Positions 1 to 9,361 of a DNA stretch of 64,000 bases are shown here, in pieces. The notes under the pieces are model-generated. The model did no database searches, was not told where the DNA came from, and saw only the letters and a program-made list of their open reading frames with translations. The stretch covers positions 310,001-374,000 of the forward strand of contig NZ_LHZC01000057.1 in assembly GCF_001580615.1 (NCBI RefSeq). Reading direction: 5' to 3'. The stretch comes from Acetobacter malorum (GTDB lineage Bacteria; Pseudomonadota; Alphaproteobacteria; Acetobacterales; Acetobacteraceae). How positions within the stretch are numbered: position 1 is the first letter of the stretch; the number at the start of each line of letters is the position of its first letter. A program made the translations under genes and the position numbers.

Positions 1-1
1 A

Positions 2-1114
2 GCCACCCTGCGCCACATGGGTACGCTGCGCACCGTGCTGGAACCTTTCCTGCGTAAGGAACCACCGGAGCCTGTCCGCGTGGCGCTGATGATGGGCTGT
101 GCGCAGCTCCTGTTTCTGGAAACACCGCCGCACGCTGCTGTTGGCACCACGGTCTCTCTGCTGCGCCGCCGCAAGCTGGCTCCGTTTGCCGGGCTGGCTA
201 ATGCCGTGCTGCGCAAAGTGGCCGATAAAGGCCCCGCTCTGCTGGAAGGGCTGGACCAGCCACGCCTGAATATCCCTTCCTGGCTGTGGAGTTCCTGGAA
301 CACGCTGGGCAAAGGGGCCGCGCGCGCCATTGCTCAGGGGATCAGTCATGAAGCCCCGCTGGACATCACCCTCCGCCCCGGCGCGACGGCCCCGGAAGGC
401 GGCGTGGAACTGCCCAACGGCTCCATTCGCCTGCCCGCCGGCACCCGCGTGACGGAACTGCCGGGGTATGAGGAAGGTGCGTTCTGGGTGCAGGACGCTG
501 CCGCAACCCTCCCGGCCCGCCTGCTGGCCGCCAAGCCGGGTGAACGCGTGGCCGATCTGTGCGCCGCCCCCGGCGGCAAAACCGCGCAACTTGCCGCCAC
601 TGGCGCAAACGTGACTGCGGTGGAGCAGAACGCCACTCGCCTGCTGCGCCTGCAGGAAAACATGGCCCGGCTGGCCTACCCTGTGCAGATTGTGCAGGAC
701 GACGCCGCCACATGGAAACCGGATGCGCTGTTTGACGCCATTCTGCTGGATGCGCCCTGCTCCGCCACCGGCACGGCCCGCCGCCACCCGGATGTGCTGT
801 GGGTCAAACGCCCGCGTGACCTGAACGCCCTGACAGCCGGGCAGGACCGGCTTCTGGCTGCGGCCAAATCCATGCTGCGCCCCGGTGGCCGGCTGATTTA
901 CGCCGTGTGCTCCCTGCAGGATGAGGAAGGCCCGGCCCGCGCCCGTGCGGCGCAGGAGATGGGGCTGATCCCCTCTCCCTTTACGCCGGAAGAACTTTCC
1001 TTTCTGCCAGAAGCGCTTACGCCGGAAGGCTGGCTGCGCACTCACCCCGGTATGTGGCTGGACAAAGGCAGCATGGATGGGTTTTTTGCAGCCCGCTTCA
1101 TCGTGCCTGCGTAA
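2..1114 (+). CDS. rsmB: 16S rRNA (cytosine-967-C5)-methyltransferase RsmB/Sun, 5' end outside window
   Basis: SAM-dependent methyltransferase that makes m5C in 16S rRNA. The reading frame is open to the first base of the window, so the N-terminus is missing and the ATG at 17 is probably internal. What remains is the end of the NusB-like RNA-binding domain (about the first 90 residues), then the Rossmann domain with the SAM loop CAAPGGKTAQLA, the PCSATG motif IV and the CSLQDEEG motif that carries the catalytic cysteine in this family. Family proteins are about 430 residues, so roughly 60-70 residues are lost upstream. rpe follows on the same strand 63 bases later. Confidence 0.93.
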   Translation, partial: ATLRHMGTLRTVLEPFLRKEPPEPVRVALMMGCAQLLFLETPPHAAVGTTVSLLRRRKLAPFAGLANAVLRKVADKGPALLEGLDQPRLNIPSWLWSSWNTLGKGAARAIAQGISHEAPLDITLRPGATAPEGGVELPNGSIRLPAGTRVTELPGYEEGAFWVQDAAATLPARLLAAKPGERVADLCAAPGGKTAQLAATGANVTAVEQNATRLLRLQENMARLAYPVQIVQDDAATWKPDALFDAILLDAPCSATGTARRHPDVLWVKRPRDLNALTAGQDRLLAAAKSMLRPGGRLIYAVCSLQDEEGPARARAAQEMGLIPSPFTPEELSFLPEALTPEGWLRTHPGMWLDKGSMDGFFAARFIVPA

Positions 1115-1177
1115 CAATCTTCCAAACGCGCTTTAACAGAGTTGCGTCAGGCGGCGGGATTGCGGATAACAAAAGTT

Positions 1178-1849
1178 ATGCACTCTGTAACCCGCCCCCT
1201 TATTGCTCCCAGTGTTCTTGCCGCCGACTTCGCCCGTCTGGGCGAGGAAGTGCAGGCCGTGGCCAGAGCCGGGGCAGACTGGATTCATCTGGACGTGATG
1301 GACGGGCATTTTGTGCCCAACATCTCCTTCGGCCCGCAGGTCGTCAAAGCGCTGCGGCCTTACAGCACGCTGCCGTTTGACGTGCATCTGATGATCGAAC
1401 CTGCCGACCCGTATCTGGAAGCCTTTGCCAAGGCTGGGGCGGACCATATCCTTATCCATATCGAAGCCGGGCCGCATGCCCACCGTTCGCTCCAGCATAT
1501 CCGTGCGCTCGGGGCCAAACCCGGCATTGTGCTGTGCCCGGCAACACCACCGGAAGCCGTGAGCGAAATTCTGGATATGGTGGACGTTATTCTGGTGATG
1601 AGTGTTAACCCGGGTTTTGGCGGCCAGAAATTCCTGACCAGCCAGCTGCCCAAAATCCGCCGCCTGCGTGAGATGATTACGGCTACTGGCCGGGATATCC
1701 GTCTGGCCGTGGATGGCGGGATTGACCCTAAAACCGCCCCACTGGCCGTTGAGGCTGGCGCAGATGTGCTGATTGCCGGCAGTGCGATTTACGCTCAGCC
1801 GGACTATGCCGCAGCGATAGACGCCCTGCGCTCTCCCGTTACAGCATGA
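1178..1849 (+). CDS. rpe: Ribulose-phosphate 3-epimerase
   Basis: Interconverts ribulose 5-phosphate and xylulose 5-phosphate in the pentose phosphate pathway, a main sugar route in acetic acid bacteria. The 223-residue product has the usual TIM-barrel length and motifs: [10 protein letters not shown] at the N-terminus, [12 protein letters not shown] with the metal/catalytic Asp, [12 protein letters not shown], and AVDGGI near the C-terminal phosphate site. I start at the ATG at 1178, just before the conserved first strand, rather than the upstream in-frame TTG at 1142. It follows rsmB on the same strand, a pairing seen in other alphaproteobacteria. Confidence 0.95.
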   Translation: MHSVTRPLIAPSVLAADFARLGEEVQAVARAGADWIHLDVMDGHFVPNISFGPQVVKALRPYSTLPFDVHLMIEPADPYLEAFAKAGADHILIHIEAGPHAHRSLQHIRALGAKPGIVLCPATPPEAVSEILDMVDVILVMSVNPGFGGQKFLTSQLPKIRRLREMITATGRDIRLAVDGGIDPKTAPLAVEAGADVLIAGSAIYAQPDYAAAIDALRSPVTA

Positions 1850-1942
1850 TGCAGATCATTCCGCCCTCTTGCGCAGGGCTTTATCACTCCTGACAGCCCC
1901 CTTGTTTTCCCCGCCCTCTCACTTCGGAGCACTCCCTGCCTG

Positions 1943-4123
1943 ATGCCCCTGCGCCGCTGGACCCGTGATGCCCGTCTGACCTTTGCCATGCGGAACCCGC
2001 TGGGTGGTTTTAGCCGTGTGCCTGCCGCACCGGCCCTGACATTGCGAGACCTCTGGCCGGGGGACCCTCTGGTGGGTGAGCGGCTGGTGCGGAACCAGAG
2101 CCTGTTTGAAGGGGTTGTGCGCAACCTCCAGCATTTGCAGTGGGACAACCCCGCATGGCCGGAAGCCTATCGCCGCTGGCTGCAAGGCTTTACCTGGCTG
2201 CGGGACCTGCGGGAACTGGGGGCGGAATCTGCCCGCATCAAGGCGCGCAGCATGGTCGCCACATGGATTGGCCAGCCTGCTTCTGAGCGCCCGATTACTG
2301 ACCCCTCTGTAACCGGGGCGCGTCTGGCCGCGTGGCTCTCCTATTACGAATTTTTTGCTGCTGCTGCGGATGATCATTTCCGGCAGAACCTTATGGCCGC
2401 GCTGATTATGGAAGCCCGCTCCATTATGGCGCTGATGCCGGAGGGAGCCCGTGGCTGGCGCGCGCTGACAGCCCTGAAGGGCCTGCTGGCCGTTGCCGTC
2501 GCCATTCCGGACCATCCGGAATTTCTGTCCCGCTATCTCAAGCTGATTGATCAGGAAATTGATCAGCAGTTCCTCGCGGATGGCAGTCACATCACCCGCT
2601 GCCCGGAAGACCAGTTTCAGGCCGTGCGGGAACTGGCGGAAATGCTCAGCATCCTCCAGACCGCCCGCCTGCCCCTGCCCACCCGCCTGATGGAAGTGGC
2701 AGACCGCGCGGCCCCGGCCCTGCGTGCCATGCGGCACGGGGATGGCGGGCTGATGCTGTTTAACGGCAGCCGGGAGCGCGACCCGCAACTGATTGAGCAG
2801 GTGCTCAACCGTGCCTCCCGCGGGCGCGTCGTCGCTGCCAGCCAGCCGGAAAGCGGCTATATCCGCCTTACCAGCGGTCGAACCATGCTGTTTGCCGATG
2901 CCGCAGGCCCTGCCCCGGCAGGCTATGACAGCACGGCCCATGCGGGTATGCTCTCGTTTGAATTTTCTTCTGGCCGCCAGCGGATTATCGTCAATTGCGG
3001 CGCCAGCACGCAGCGTGGCTGGTCTGAGGCGCTGCGCGTCCCGGCAGCCCATTCCGTGCTGGAAATGGGCTCACTTTCCCCCATCATGCGGAACCAGAGC
3101 GGCACCATTACGCGCAGGCCCACCGTCACCCGCGCGCAGGCCTCGCAGGAGGGCGCGCACTGGCTGCACATGACGCATGATGGCTACAAGCCTCAGGGCG
3201 GCGGCGTGTATTCCCGCCAGCTTTATCTGGGCAAAGATGGCCAGACCCTGCGCGGGGCAGAAGCTCTGGAAGGCACAGAAAGCCGGGATTTCTGTATACG
3301 CTTCCACCTGCACCCCGACATTACCGTGGAAGAAATCGAACACGGTTTCCTGCTCTACACGCATGAAGAAAGCTGGCTGTTTCAGGCCAACGTGGCCGCT
3401 TATCTGGAAGACAGCGTCTATCTGGGCAGCGGGGAACGCGTGGATTCTCTGCAAATTGTCCTCTGCCCGCCGGAAGCACCCGAACCGCCGGAAGAACGTG
3501 CGGCCGCGGCAGAAGGCGAAGAGGATCAGGACCCCGAGGCGGAGGGTGCAGACCACGCCGCCCATGCGGAGGGTGAGGCTTACCCGGAAGATAGCGCCAC
3601 TTATTCCGCAGACCGCGCTACAGAACAGGACGCTTTTTACGGCCAGTCTCATGAGGCAACGGAGCACGAGGCCTATCAGCCGGAAAACGGGGGCCACGCC
3701 GAACAGGATACGTCTGCTCCCTACCCAGACCACACCTACGCCCAGACGGACGCGCACGGTTATACGCAGGAGGGAGAGGCTTACGCCTCAGCCCCGCAGG
3801 ACAGCGAAGAGGATGCCTTCAGCCCGCTGCTGCATGATGCGCCTCCCGCCGACAGCATGCCGTATCAGGCCGCCAGCACGACGGGCCTGGGCCATACGGA
3901 CCATTCCGAACACGCTACGCAGGAAACGCCGAGCATGGCGGAGGCGCTGTTTGCCGGGGAGGATGCGGCCGCTGACCATGCGTCGCAGACGGAAGGTCCC
4001 ACAGATCACGGGGCATCCGCACAGGCCTCTGAATCCGCAGCTTCCAGCAAACCCACCGAGGCTGCTCCCTCCGCCCCGGCCATGCGCCCTGTCCGGTGGG
4101 CACTCACGCTGATGACTGACTGA
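1943..4123 (+). CDS. Heparinase II/III-like protein with long acidic C-terminal insertion
   Basis: A 726-residue protein of the heparinase II/III-like family, which in alphaproteobacteria usually sits between rpe and purine genes; its substrate in these bacteria is unknown. The N-terminal half is an alpha/alpha barrel-like region with many Trp/Arg positions. The C-terminal beta domain is recognisable from the stretch with FSSGRQRIIVNCG, followed by AAHSVLEMG. From about residue 510 to 710 the sequence becomes acidic and low-complexity (Glu, Asp, Ala, His, Thr), then ends with RPVRWALTLM. That last piece resembles the usual terminal strand of the family, so the acidic part looks like an insertion before the last strand, not a tail. 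No signal peptide is seen. The start is the ATG at 1943. A glycosyltransferase gene follows 11 bases after the stop, suggesting a shared polysaccharide role. Confidence 0.8.
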   Translation: MPLRRWTRDARLTFAMRNPLGGFSRVPAAPALTLRDLWPGDPLVGERLVRNQSLFEGVVRNLQHLQWDNPAWPEAYRRWLQGFTWLRDLRELGAESARIKARSMVATWIGQPASERPITDPSVTGARLAAWLSYYEFFAAAADDHFRQNLMAALIMEARSIMALMPEGARGWRALTALKGLLAVAVAIPDHPEFLSRYLKLIDQEIDQQFLADGSHITRCPEDQFQAVRELAEMLSILQTARLPLPTRLMEVADRAAPALRAMRHGDGGLMLFNGSRERDPQLIEQVLNRASRGRVVAASQPESGYIRLTSGRTMLFADAAGPAPAGYDSTAHAGMLSFEFSSGRQRIIVNCGASTQRGWSEALRVPAAHSVLEMGSLSPIMRNQSGTITRRPTVTRAQASQEGAHWLHMTHDGYKPQGGGVYSRQLYLGKDGQTLRGAEALEGTESRDFCIRFHLHPDITVEEIEHGFLLYTHEESWLFQANVAAYLEDSVYLGSGERVDSLQIVLCPPEAPEPPEERAAAAEGEEDQDPEAEGADHAAHAEGEAYPEDSATYSADRATEQDAFYGQSHEATEHEAYQPENGGHAEQDTSAPYPDHTYAQTDAHGYTQEGEAYASAPQDSEEDAFSPLLHDAPPADSMPYQAASTTGLGHTDHSEHATQETPSMAEALFAGEDAAADHASQTEGPTDHGASAQASESAASSKPTEAAPSAPAMRPVRWALTLMTD

Positions 4124-4134
4124 GTAAGACCAGC

Positions 4135-5247
4135 GTGAAAATTCTCGAAATCACCAACGTCGATTTTTCCCTGAACCACTTCCTTCTCCCCCTCATGCGC
4201 GCCCTGCGGGATGAGGGACATGAAGTGGTGGGGGTTTGTGCGGATGGTCCTCTGGTCGCCCCGCCCCGGCAGGCCGGGTTCCGGGTGGAAACGCTGCCCT
4301 TTGCCCGCTCTTTTTCCCCCATCGCGCAGGCCCGGGCGTTCTGGGCGCTGGTGCGGCTCATTCGGCGGGAAAAGCCGGACATGGTGCACGCCCATATGCC
4401 CATCAGCGGTATTCTGGCCCGTGTGGCTGCCAAACTCTGTGGCGTGCCGCGCATTGCCTATACCTGCCACGGCTTCCTGTTCAATCAGCCGGGGTCTGCG
4501 CTACGGCGCGGGCTGGCGCTGGTTCTGGAATTTCTCTGCGGGCGGATGACGGATGTTTATCTCACCGTCTCGCAGGAAGAGGCTGAGGATGCCCGGCGGC
4601 TGCACATCGCCCGCAACCCCATCGCCATTGGCAACGGGCGGGATAGCTCCCGCTTCCGGCCAGACCCGGCAGCCCGCGCCCGCATCCGGCAGGAACTGGG
4701 CACGGCAGAAGAAACACCGGTTATTGTCGTGGTCTCCCGTCTGGTGCGCCACAAGGGCTATCCGGAACTGCTGGACGCCATGCACAGCGTGCCCGAAGCC
4801 GAACTGTGGGTGGTAGGTGAACGCCTGACCTCTGACCACGGTGCGGCACTGGACGCCTGTTTTGCCGAAGCACAGGCCGCCCTTGGTCCGCGCCTGAAAT
4901 GTCTGGGCTACCGGGCCGACACCCCTGCGGTTCTGGCCGCAGCAGATATCTTCACGCTGCCCAGTCATTTTGAAGGGCTGCCCATGTCCATTATCGAAGC
5001 GATGATGACGGGCCTGCCCGTGGTCAGCACCGATATCAGCGGCCCGCGTGAACAGGTTATATCCGGAGAAACCGGCCTGCTGGTGCCTCCGGCCACAGTC
5101 GCCCCCCTCGCAGCGGCCCTGCGCCAACTCGTGCAGGACGTGCCCCTGCGCACCCGTATGGGGCAAGCAGGACGGCAGCGCGCTCTGGCACTGTTTGAAG
5201 AAAAGCAGATTATTCAGAAAACGGTGCAGCTGCTTACCAGCGGCTAA
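4135..5247 (+). CDS. GT4-family glycosyltransferase
   Basis: A 370-residue retaining GT-B glycosyltransferase of the GT4 family. The N-terminal domain begins MKILEITNVDFSLNHFLLPL and carries VHAHMPISGILA. The C-terminal nucleotide-sugar domain holds VVVSRLVRHKGYPELLDAM and the EX7E-type motif around SHFEGLPMSIIEAMMTGLPV, followed by GETGLLVPP. The sugar and acceptor cannot be read from sequence; related proteins act in capsule, exopolysaccharide or LPS synthesis. It starts with GTG at 4135, 11 bases after the heparinase-like gene, so the two are probably co-transcribed. It faces the exported-protein gene on the other strand. Confidence 0.88.
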   Translation: MKILEITNVDFSLNHFLLPLMRALRDEGHEVVGVCADGPLVAPPRQAGFRVETLPFARSFSPIAQARAFWALVRLIRREKPDMVHAHMPISGILARVAAKLCGVPRIAYTCHGFLFNQPGSALRRGLALVLEFLCGRMTDVYLTVSQEEAEDARRLHIARNPIAIGNGRDSSRFRPDPAARARIRQELGTAEETPVIVVVSRLVRHKGYPELLDAMHSVPEAELWVVGERLTSDHGAALDACFAEAQAALGPRLKCLGYRADTPAVLAAADIFTLPSHFEGLPMSIIEAMMTGLPVVSTDISGPREQVISGETGLLVPPATVAPLAAALRQLVQDVPLRTRMGQAGRQRALALFEEKQIIQKTVQLLTSG

Positions 5248-5322
5248 GCAGACAAAGTGACGGGCGCAGGTGAGAGGCTCAGATCCTCTTCACACCCTCT
5301 GCGCCACATCACATCCCAAAAT

Positions 5323-5832
5323 TTATTTGGTCGCCGTATGGGCTTTTGCGCTACCTGTCTGCTCACCGGCAGACTGATCCGGCGTTTTCAGCAAACGGAT
5401 GGTCAGACGAGAGGGAGACGCCGCAATGCGTGCCCCATCCCGCGTGTAGTCCAGACGAATCCGCACGCCGTTATCATTTTCCATCAGCTGACCACTCACG
5501 CCACGGCCCACTGTCGCCTCACCGGAGAGCGCCCAGAACGTGCCGGCAAAATCTTCAATCCGCTGGAGATTATAGACCTTGCCCACACTGTCACCGGACG
5601 AATAGCCGATTGCAGCGGCGGAAGCGCCTTTGACGGAGAACGGATAGGTCCGGCCGCCGTAAGTCAGAACCCCATGGCCCCACGTGTAGCCCACGCCAAG
5701 ATCGGCTGAGCTGGTGTGAAATGAGACTTCACCCGTTACAGGCCCAAGCGTCGTCTGGGCACAGGCGGTCAAAGACCATGTACCACACAAGGCCAGGGCA
5801 GTCGCAATGTGAAGGGATGCAGAGCGCATCAA
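5323..5832 (-). CDS. Conserved small exported protein, probable lipoprotein
   Basis: A 169-residue protein I cannot name with confidence. It starts with a hydrophobic signal (SASLHIATALALCGTWSLTAC) whose LTAC fits a lipobox, so the mature protein may begin at a lipidated Cys near residue 24. The rest is Gly-rich and beta-prone, with YTWGHGVLTYGGRTYPFSV and GKVYNL followed by DFAGTFWAL. This pattern is typical of small alphaproteobacterial envelope proteins and loosely resembles the EipA/DUF1134 type, but I would not assign it. It is the last gene of a minus-strand group, 142 bases after dnaQ. Confidence 0.6.
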   Translation of the reverse strand: MMRSASLHIATALALCGTWSLTACAQTTLGPVTGEVSFHTSSADLGVGYTWGHGVLTYGGRTYPFSVKGASAAAIGYSSGDSVGKVYNLQRIEDFAGTFWALSGEATVGRGVSGQLMENDNGVRIRLDYTRDGARIAASPSRLTIRLLKTPDQSAGEQTGSAKAHTATK

Positions 5833-5974
5833 CAGGCTCCTTGCTTCAGGATGGCGGCCGCCAAAGTCCGGGGGATCCAGATGCAGCGCCTTTTCGTCTT
5901 GCCATGTTTTACGGAAAGAAGAAACACGGCAAGACCATAAAGACAGTAACCTTGTTTAAAAAGATATCCTGCCT

Positions 5975-6652
5975 CTATTCAGCATTCCACACAGGGTCCT
6001 TCAGTTCTTCCAGAAAAGCGCGGTGGGCCGCCAGTTCTTCCTGCGTGGGCACAACCCGCACAACCCGACGATTCACCGGCCCCTCATACATCACCGCATG
6101 GCCATTGGTGCCATCTGCCACCAGCCCGAGCCCGTGCTGGCGGCCGCCCATCAGCTCCACATACACATCGGCCAGCAGTTTACAGTCCAGCAGGGCGTTA
6201 TGGGTGGTTCGGGCAGACAGATCGATGCCAAAACGGCGGCACAGCGCATCCAGACTGTTGGGCATACCGGGGAAGCGCTCGCGCGCCATGTCCAGCGTAT
6301 CCACCATGCGGCCCAGATCCAGCGGCTTGCGCCCGGCGCGCTTCAGTTCCGCATTCAGAAAACCAAAGTCAAAGCGGGCATTGTGGGCAATCAGCTGGTC
6401 ATCGCCAATAAAGCTGAGAAATTCGTCCACAACCTCGGCAAATTTCGGCTTCCCCTGCAAATCCGCTGCCGTAAAGCCATGCACGCGGGAGGCCTCTTCC
6501 GGCACGTCCCGCTCCGGGTCAATCAGCACGCGGAAGCTGCGGCCTGTCGGCAGGTCACTCACCAGTTCAAGGGCGGCAATTTCAATCACCCTGTCCCCGG
6601 TGGCGGGGTCCAGCCCTGTGGTTTCCGTATCGAACAGAATGGAGCGTTTCAT
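5975..6652 (-). CDS. dnaQ: DNA polymerase III epsilon subunit (3'-5' proofreading exonuclease)
   Basis: A 225-residue DnaQ/DEDDh exonuclease that proofreads for the replicative polymerase. All three exonuclease motifs are visible: FDTETTGLDP (ExoI, residues 7-16), AHNARFDFGFLN (ExoII), and HNALLDCKLLADVY with the catalytic His and Asp (ExoIII-epsilon). The length and C-terminal tail suit the polymerase subunit rather than a stand-alone RNase T. Its ATG overlaps the coaE stop codon in an ATGA at 6649-6652, so translation is probably coupled. The aroE-coaE-dnaQ order is the usual alphaproteobacterial arrangement. Confidence 0.95.
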   Translation of the reverse strand: MKRSILFDTETTGLDPATGDRVIEIAALELVSDLPTGRSFRVLIDPERDVPEEASRVHGFTAADLQGKPKFAEVVDEFLSFIGDDQLIAHNARFDFGFLNAELKRAGRKPLDLGRMVDTLDMARERFPGMPNSLDALCRRFGIDLSARTTHNALLDCKLLADVYVELMGGRQHGLGLVADGTNGHAVMYEGPVNRRVVRVVPTQEELAAHRAFLEELKDPVWNAE

Positions 6653-7236
6653 GCCTTTAGTGCCTTAATCAAAGAACGAACCTGCCGCTGCGTTGCGCCC
6701 AGAGTCACGCCGGTGTCTATCACCGTATCCGCCAGCCGTCTCTTTCTGGCATCGGGCATTTGCCGGGCCATCAGCCGCCGGGCCTCGGCTTTTGGCAACC
6801 CACGCCGCCGAGCCACCCGCTCAGCCTGCAAACGCGGCGGGGCGGAGACGAGCAACACATGGTCACACGCCCGCTGACTGCCGGTTTCAAACAACAGCGG
6901 AATATCCAGCAGCACACAGCGCGCACCCTGCCGCCGGTGGCGGGTGAGAAACGCCTGTCGAGCCGCCCGCACCATGGGGTGAAGAATGGCCTCAAGCTGC
7001 CGCAACAGCCCCGGCGTTTCCGCCACGGCACGCCGTAGGACGGCTCTGTCCAGATGTCCGTTAGTCACGGCCTGCGGCACCAGCTCCGCAATCGGCCCAA
7101 GGGCCGGACCATTGTCGGCCTGAAGCTGGCGGACGGTCGCATCGGCATCAAATACCGGAACGCCTGCCTGCCGGAACATGCTGGCCACGGTGCTTTTGCC
7201 CATACCCATCCCGCCTGTCAGCCCCACAACCTTCAT
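6649..7236 (-). CDS. coaE: Dephospho-CoA kinase
   Basis: Catalyses the last step of coenzyme A synthesis, ATP-dependent 3'-phosphorylation of dephospho-CoA. The 195-residue P-loop kinase has VGLTGGMGMGKST at the very N-terminus, FDADATVRQL following it, and DIPLLFETGSQRACD with the conserved substrate-side Glu. I use the ATG at 7236, directly before the P-loop strand, rather than an upstream ATG at 7269 that would add 11 unconserved residues. It lies 51 bases after aroE and overlaps dnaQ by 4 bases. Confidence 0.95.
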   Translation of the reverse strand: MKVVGLTGGMGMGKSTVASMFRQAGVPVFDADATVRQLQADNGPALGPIAELVPQAVTNGHLDRAVLRRAVAETPGLLRQLEAILHPMVRAARQAFLTRHRRQGARCVLLDIPLLFETGSQRACDHVLLVSAPPRLQAERVARRRGLPKAEARRLMARQMPDARKRRLADTVIDTGVTLGATQRQVRSLIKALKA

Positions 7237-7287
7237 GTCAGACCTTTCTGTTTGCCTGATGCGCGCCACGCTCTCCCCACCAGCGCG

Positions 7288-8163
7288 TCACAAACTGGCG
7301 GTTACGGTCGCTTCTGTTTGGGCATCTACCACCGGGTCCTGCCCGAACCATTCACGGAAGCCGAGGCGTGCCTGATGCAGCAACATCCCCAGTCCGCCCA
7401 GCGTTTTCAGACCGTGCTGTTCTGCCTCAGCCAGCAGCGGGGTCAGGCGCGGCACGTAAACGATGTCGGCCACAACCAGTTTATGAGACGCCGCTTTCAG
7501 AGACGGACGGAACATCGGGTCCGGGCCGCCTTCCATCCCCAGTGATGTAGTGTTCACCAGCAGGTCATACCCGCCCAGCCCGGCTTCCCACGTCTCCCAC
7601 GGCACAACTTCCAGCCCCGGCAGAACAGCGGCAAGACTGTCAGCCCGCGCCTGCGTGCGGTTGGTCACGGCGACATGCAGCCCCCGGTCCTGCAACGCTG
7701 CGGCGACTGACCGCGCAGCGCCCCCGGCCCCAAGCAGCAGCGCCCGACCTGATGCCTGAAGGCGGATGCCGCTGGCGTCCATGCTGGCCACAAAGCCCCC
7801 GCCGTCGGTCGAGAGGCCTCGAATCCGACCATCCTCTTCAAACACCAGCGTATTGACGGCCCCGGCCCGCTCGGCGGACGGGTCCAGCTCATCCGCCAGC
7901 GCACACGCGGCTTCCTTATGTGGAATGGTGACATTCGCGCCCCGGAACCCGGCAGCCTGCAAACCACGCACGGCAGCTTCAAACTGTTCGGGCTTTACGG
8001 GGAGCGGCACATACGCGCCATCAATCCCGTAGCGTCGCAGCCAGTAATTATGCAGCGCGGGAGAACGGGAGTGTGAAACCGGCCAGCCCAGCACCCCGGC
8101 CAGACGCGCCTTGCCGGTGATGATCTGAGGTTTGGGGGAAACAGAATCAGGCGTTTTGGTCAT
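7288..8163 (-). CDS. aroE: Shikimate dehydrogenase (NADP+)
   Basis: Reduces 3-dehydroshikimate to shikimate in aromatic amino acid synthesis. In the 291-residue product the shikimate-binding SHSRSPALHNYW, the catalytic Lys in GANVTIPHKEA, the dinucleotide loop LLGAGGAARSVA with NRTQAR behind it, and VNTTSLGMEGG are all present. I start at the ATG at 8163; the frame extends upstream to 8259 but that part is low-complexity and unconserved. It is the first gene of aroE-coaE-dnaQ, and the aroKB fusion in this window supplies two other steps of the same pathway. Confidence 0.95.
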   Translation of the reverse strand: MTKTPDSVSPKPQIITGKARLAGVLGWPVSHSRSPALHNYWLRRYGIDGAYVPLPVKPEQFEAAVRGLQAAGFRGANVTIPHKEAACALADELDPSAERAGAVNTLVFEEDGRIRGLSTDGGGFVASMDASGIRLQASGRALLLGAGGAARSVAAALQDRGLHVAVTNRTQARADSLAAVLPGLEVVPWETWEAGLGGYDLLVNTTSLGMEGGPDPMFRPSLKAASHKLVVADIVYVPRLTPLLAEAEQHGLKTLGGLGMLLHQARLGFREWFGQDPVVDAQTEATVTASL

Positions 8164-8409
8164 GCTGTTCTCTGGCGTTTCAGACGGGGGAAAACGGATG
8201 CGCACCCCTCCGCACAGCCGGCGAAAGGGGGCTCCTGTTTCAAAAAATGGCTTTATCAAACACTACGGGCAACACGCGCGGACGCAAAGGCCACACATAA
8301 AGCGGTCGGAACAGTTCTGAAACGCACGCATGCAGCCTGCATACCTCTGCGATTCAGCCCCAGTCTCTCACGCATGACACTCAGCCCAGAAACCCGCTTG
8401 CCTGCCAGA

Positions 8410-9267
8410 CTACCGGCTGGCCTGCGCTGCTTGCTTTACAGATGCCGGAGCGGATTGCTGGTTATCCTGCGCGGTAAGCACTTCCACAGTCCCGCTGGCC
8501 CCATAGATTTTGCAGAACTGCACCCATGCTTCCGGCAGCAGGCGCGCCAGACGCTCGGCCCACGCTTTCTGGCCGGCTTCATCCGCAATCAGATCCTGCC
8601 GGATTTCAATTTCCAGATGCGGTAGCTGCCGTTTTTCACCGTGCAACGGGATGGTATAGTCGGACGTATCGGTAAGCGCATAAGGCTCGTTGTCCCCCAC
8701 TGTCAGACCATCCTGCCGCAGCAGGTCGAGCATGATGTGGGCCAGACGCGAATCCTGATTATGCAGGATACCGGCCTGCCATGGCCGCCTGAAGCCGCGC
8801 ATTTCCGGCGTAAAGCTGTGCAGCGCCACAACCGCCGTCGGGCGACCGGCTTTCAGACGGGCATCCAGTTCCTGCGTAATACGAGCGTGGTAGGGATGCA
8901 GAATGGTCTCATGCCGGGCAGCAATCTGCTCCGGCGTCAGCCCCTCATTGGCGGGAACGGGCGTGCCATCACTCGTGGTGACAATAGAGGTGGGGTGGTC
9001 GGGGGCACGGTTACAATCAATCACCAGCCGGGAATAAACCTGCTCAATCAGCACCGCAGGCAGCAAAGCGGCTAACTGACGGCCCACGCCATCAATCCCG
9101 ATATCCCAGCCAATGTGGCGCGCGCGCTCTTCCGCACTCACGCCCAGATCCCCCAGCGCGGCCGGCACGGCGCGGCCTGCATGGTCGCTCACCAGCACAA
9201 AGGGGCTGCCCTGATCGGTGCCATAGACGGCAAAACTTGAAGCTGTTTCTGCGGCGCTATCCGTCAT
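8410..9267 (-). CDS. N-formylglutamate amidohydrolase family protein
   Basis: A 285-residue zinc hydrolase of the N-formylglutamate deformylase (HutG-like) family. Family features visible are LVSDHAGRAVPAALGDLGV, HIGWDIGIDGV, SRLVIDCNRAP and VALHSFTPEM, followed by HLEIEIRQDLI near the end. No histidine-degradation genes are nearby, so the substrate may be another N-formyl or N-acyl amino acid. The start at 9267 is chosen because GGAAGG sits about 8 bases upstream; an ATG at 9282 lies before that site. The 246 bases between this gene and aroE (8164-8409) show no further gene. Confidence 0.85.
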   Translation of the reverse strand: MTDSAAETASSFAVYGTDQGSPFVLVSDHAGRAVPAALGDLGVSAEERARHIGWDIGIDGVGRQLAALLPAVLIEQVYSRLVIDCNRAPDHPTSIVTTSDGTPVPANEGLTPEQIAARHETILHPYHARITQELDARLKAGRPTAVVALHSFTPEMRGFRRPWQAGILHNQDSRLAHIMLDLLRQDGLTVGDNEPYALTDTSDYTIPLHGEKRQLPHLEIEIRQDLIADEAGQKAWAERLARLLPEAWVQFCKIYGASGTVEVLTAQDNQQSAPASVKQAAQASR

Positions 9268-9286
9268 CCTGCGTCCTTCCATTACG

Positions 9287-9321
9287 CAAAAAGGCCACCA
9301 CGGGCAAAACCGGGCGGCCTT
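9287..9321 (-). terminator. Rho-independent terminator after the small acidic protein gene
   Basis: On the minus strand AAGGCC pairs with GGCCTT across a GC-rich loop, followed by a run of five T. It lies between the stop of the 9362-9679 gene and the start of the amidohydrolase gene, so these two are probably transcribed separately. Confidence 0.6.
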
Positions 9322-9361
9322 CTGCTCAGCACTCCGGCGTTTTGCCAGAAGTCTTCATGCC

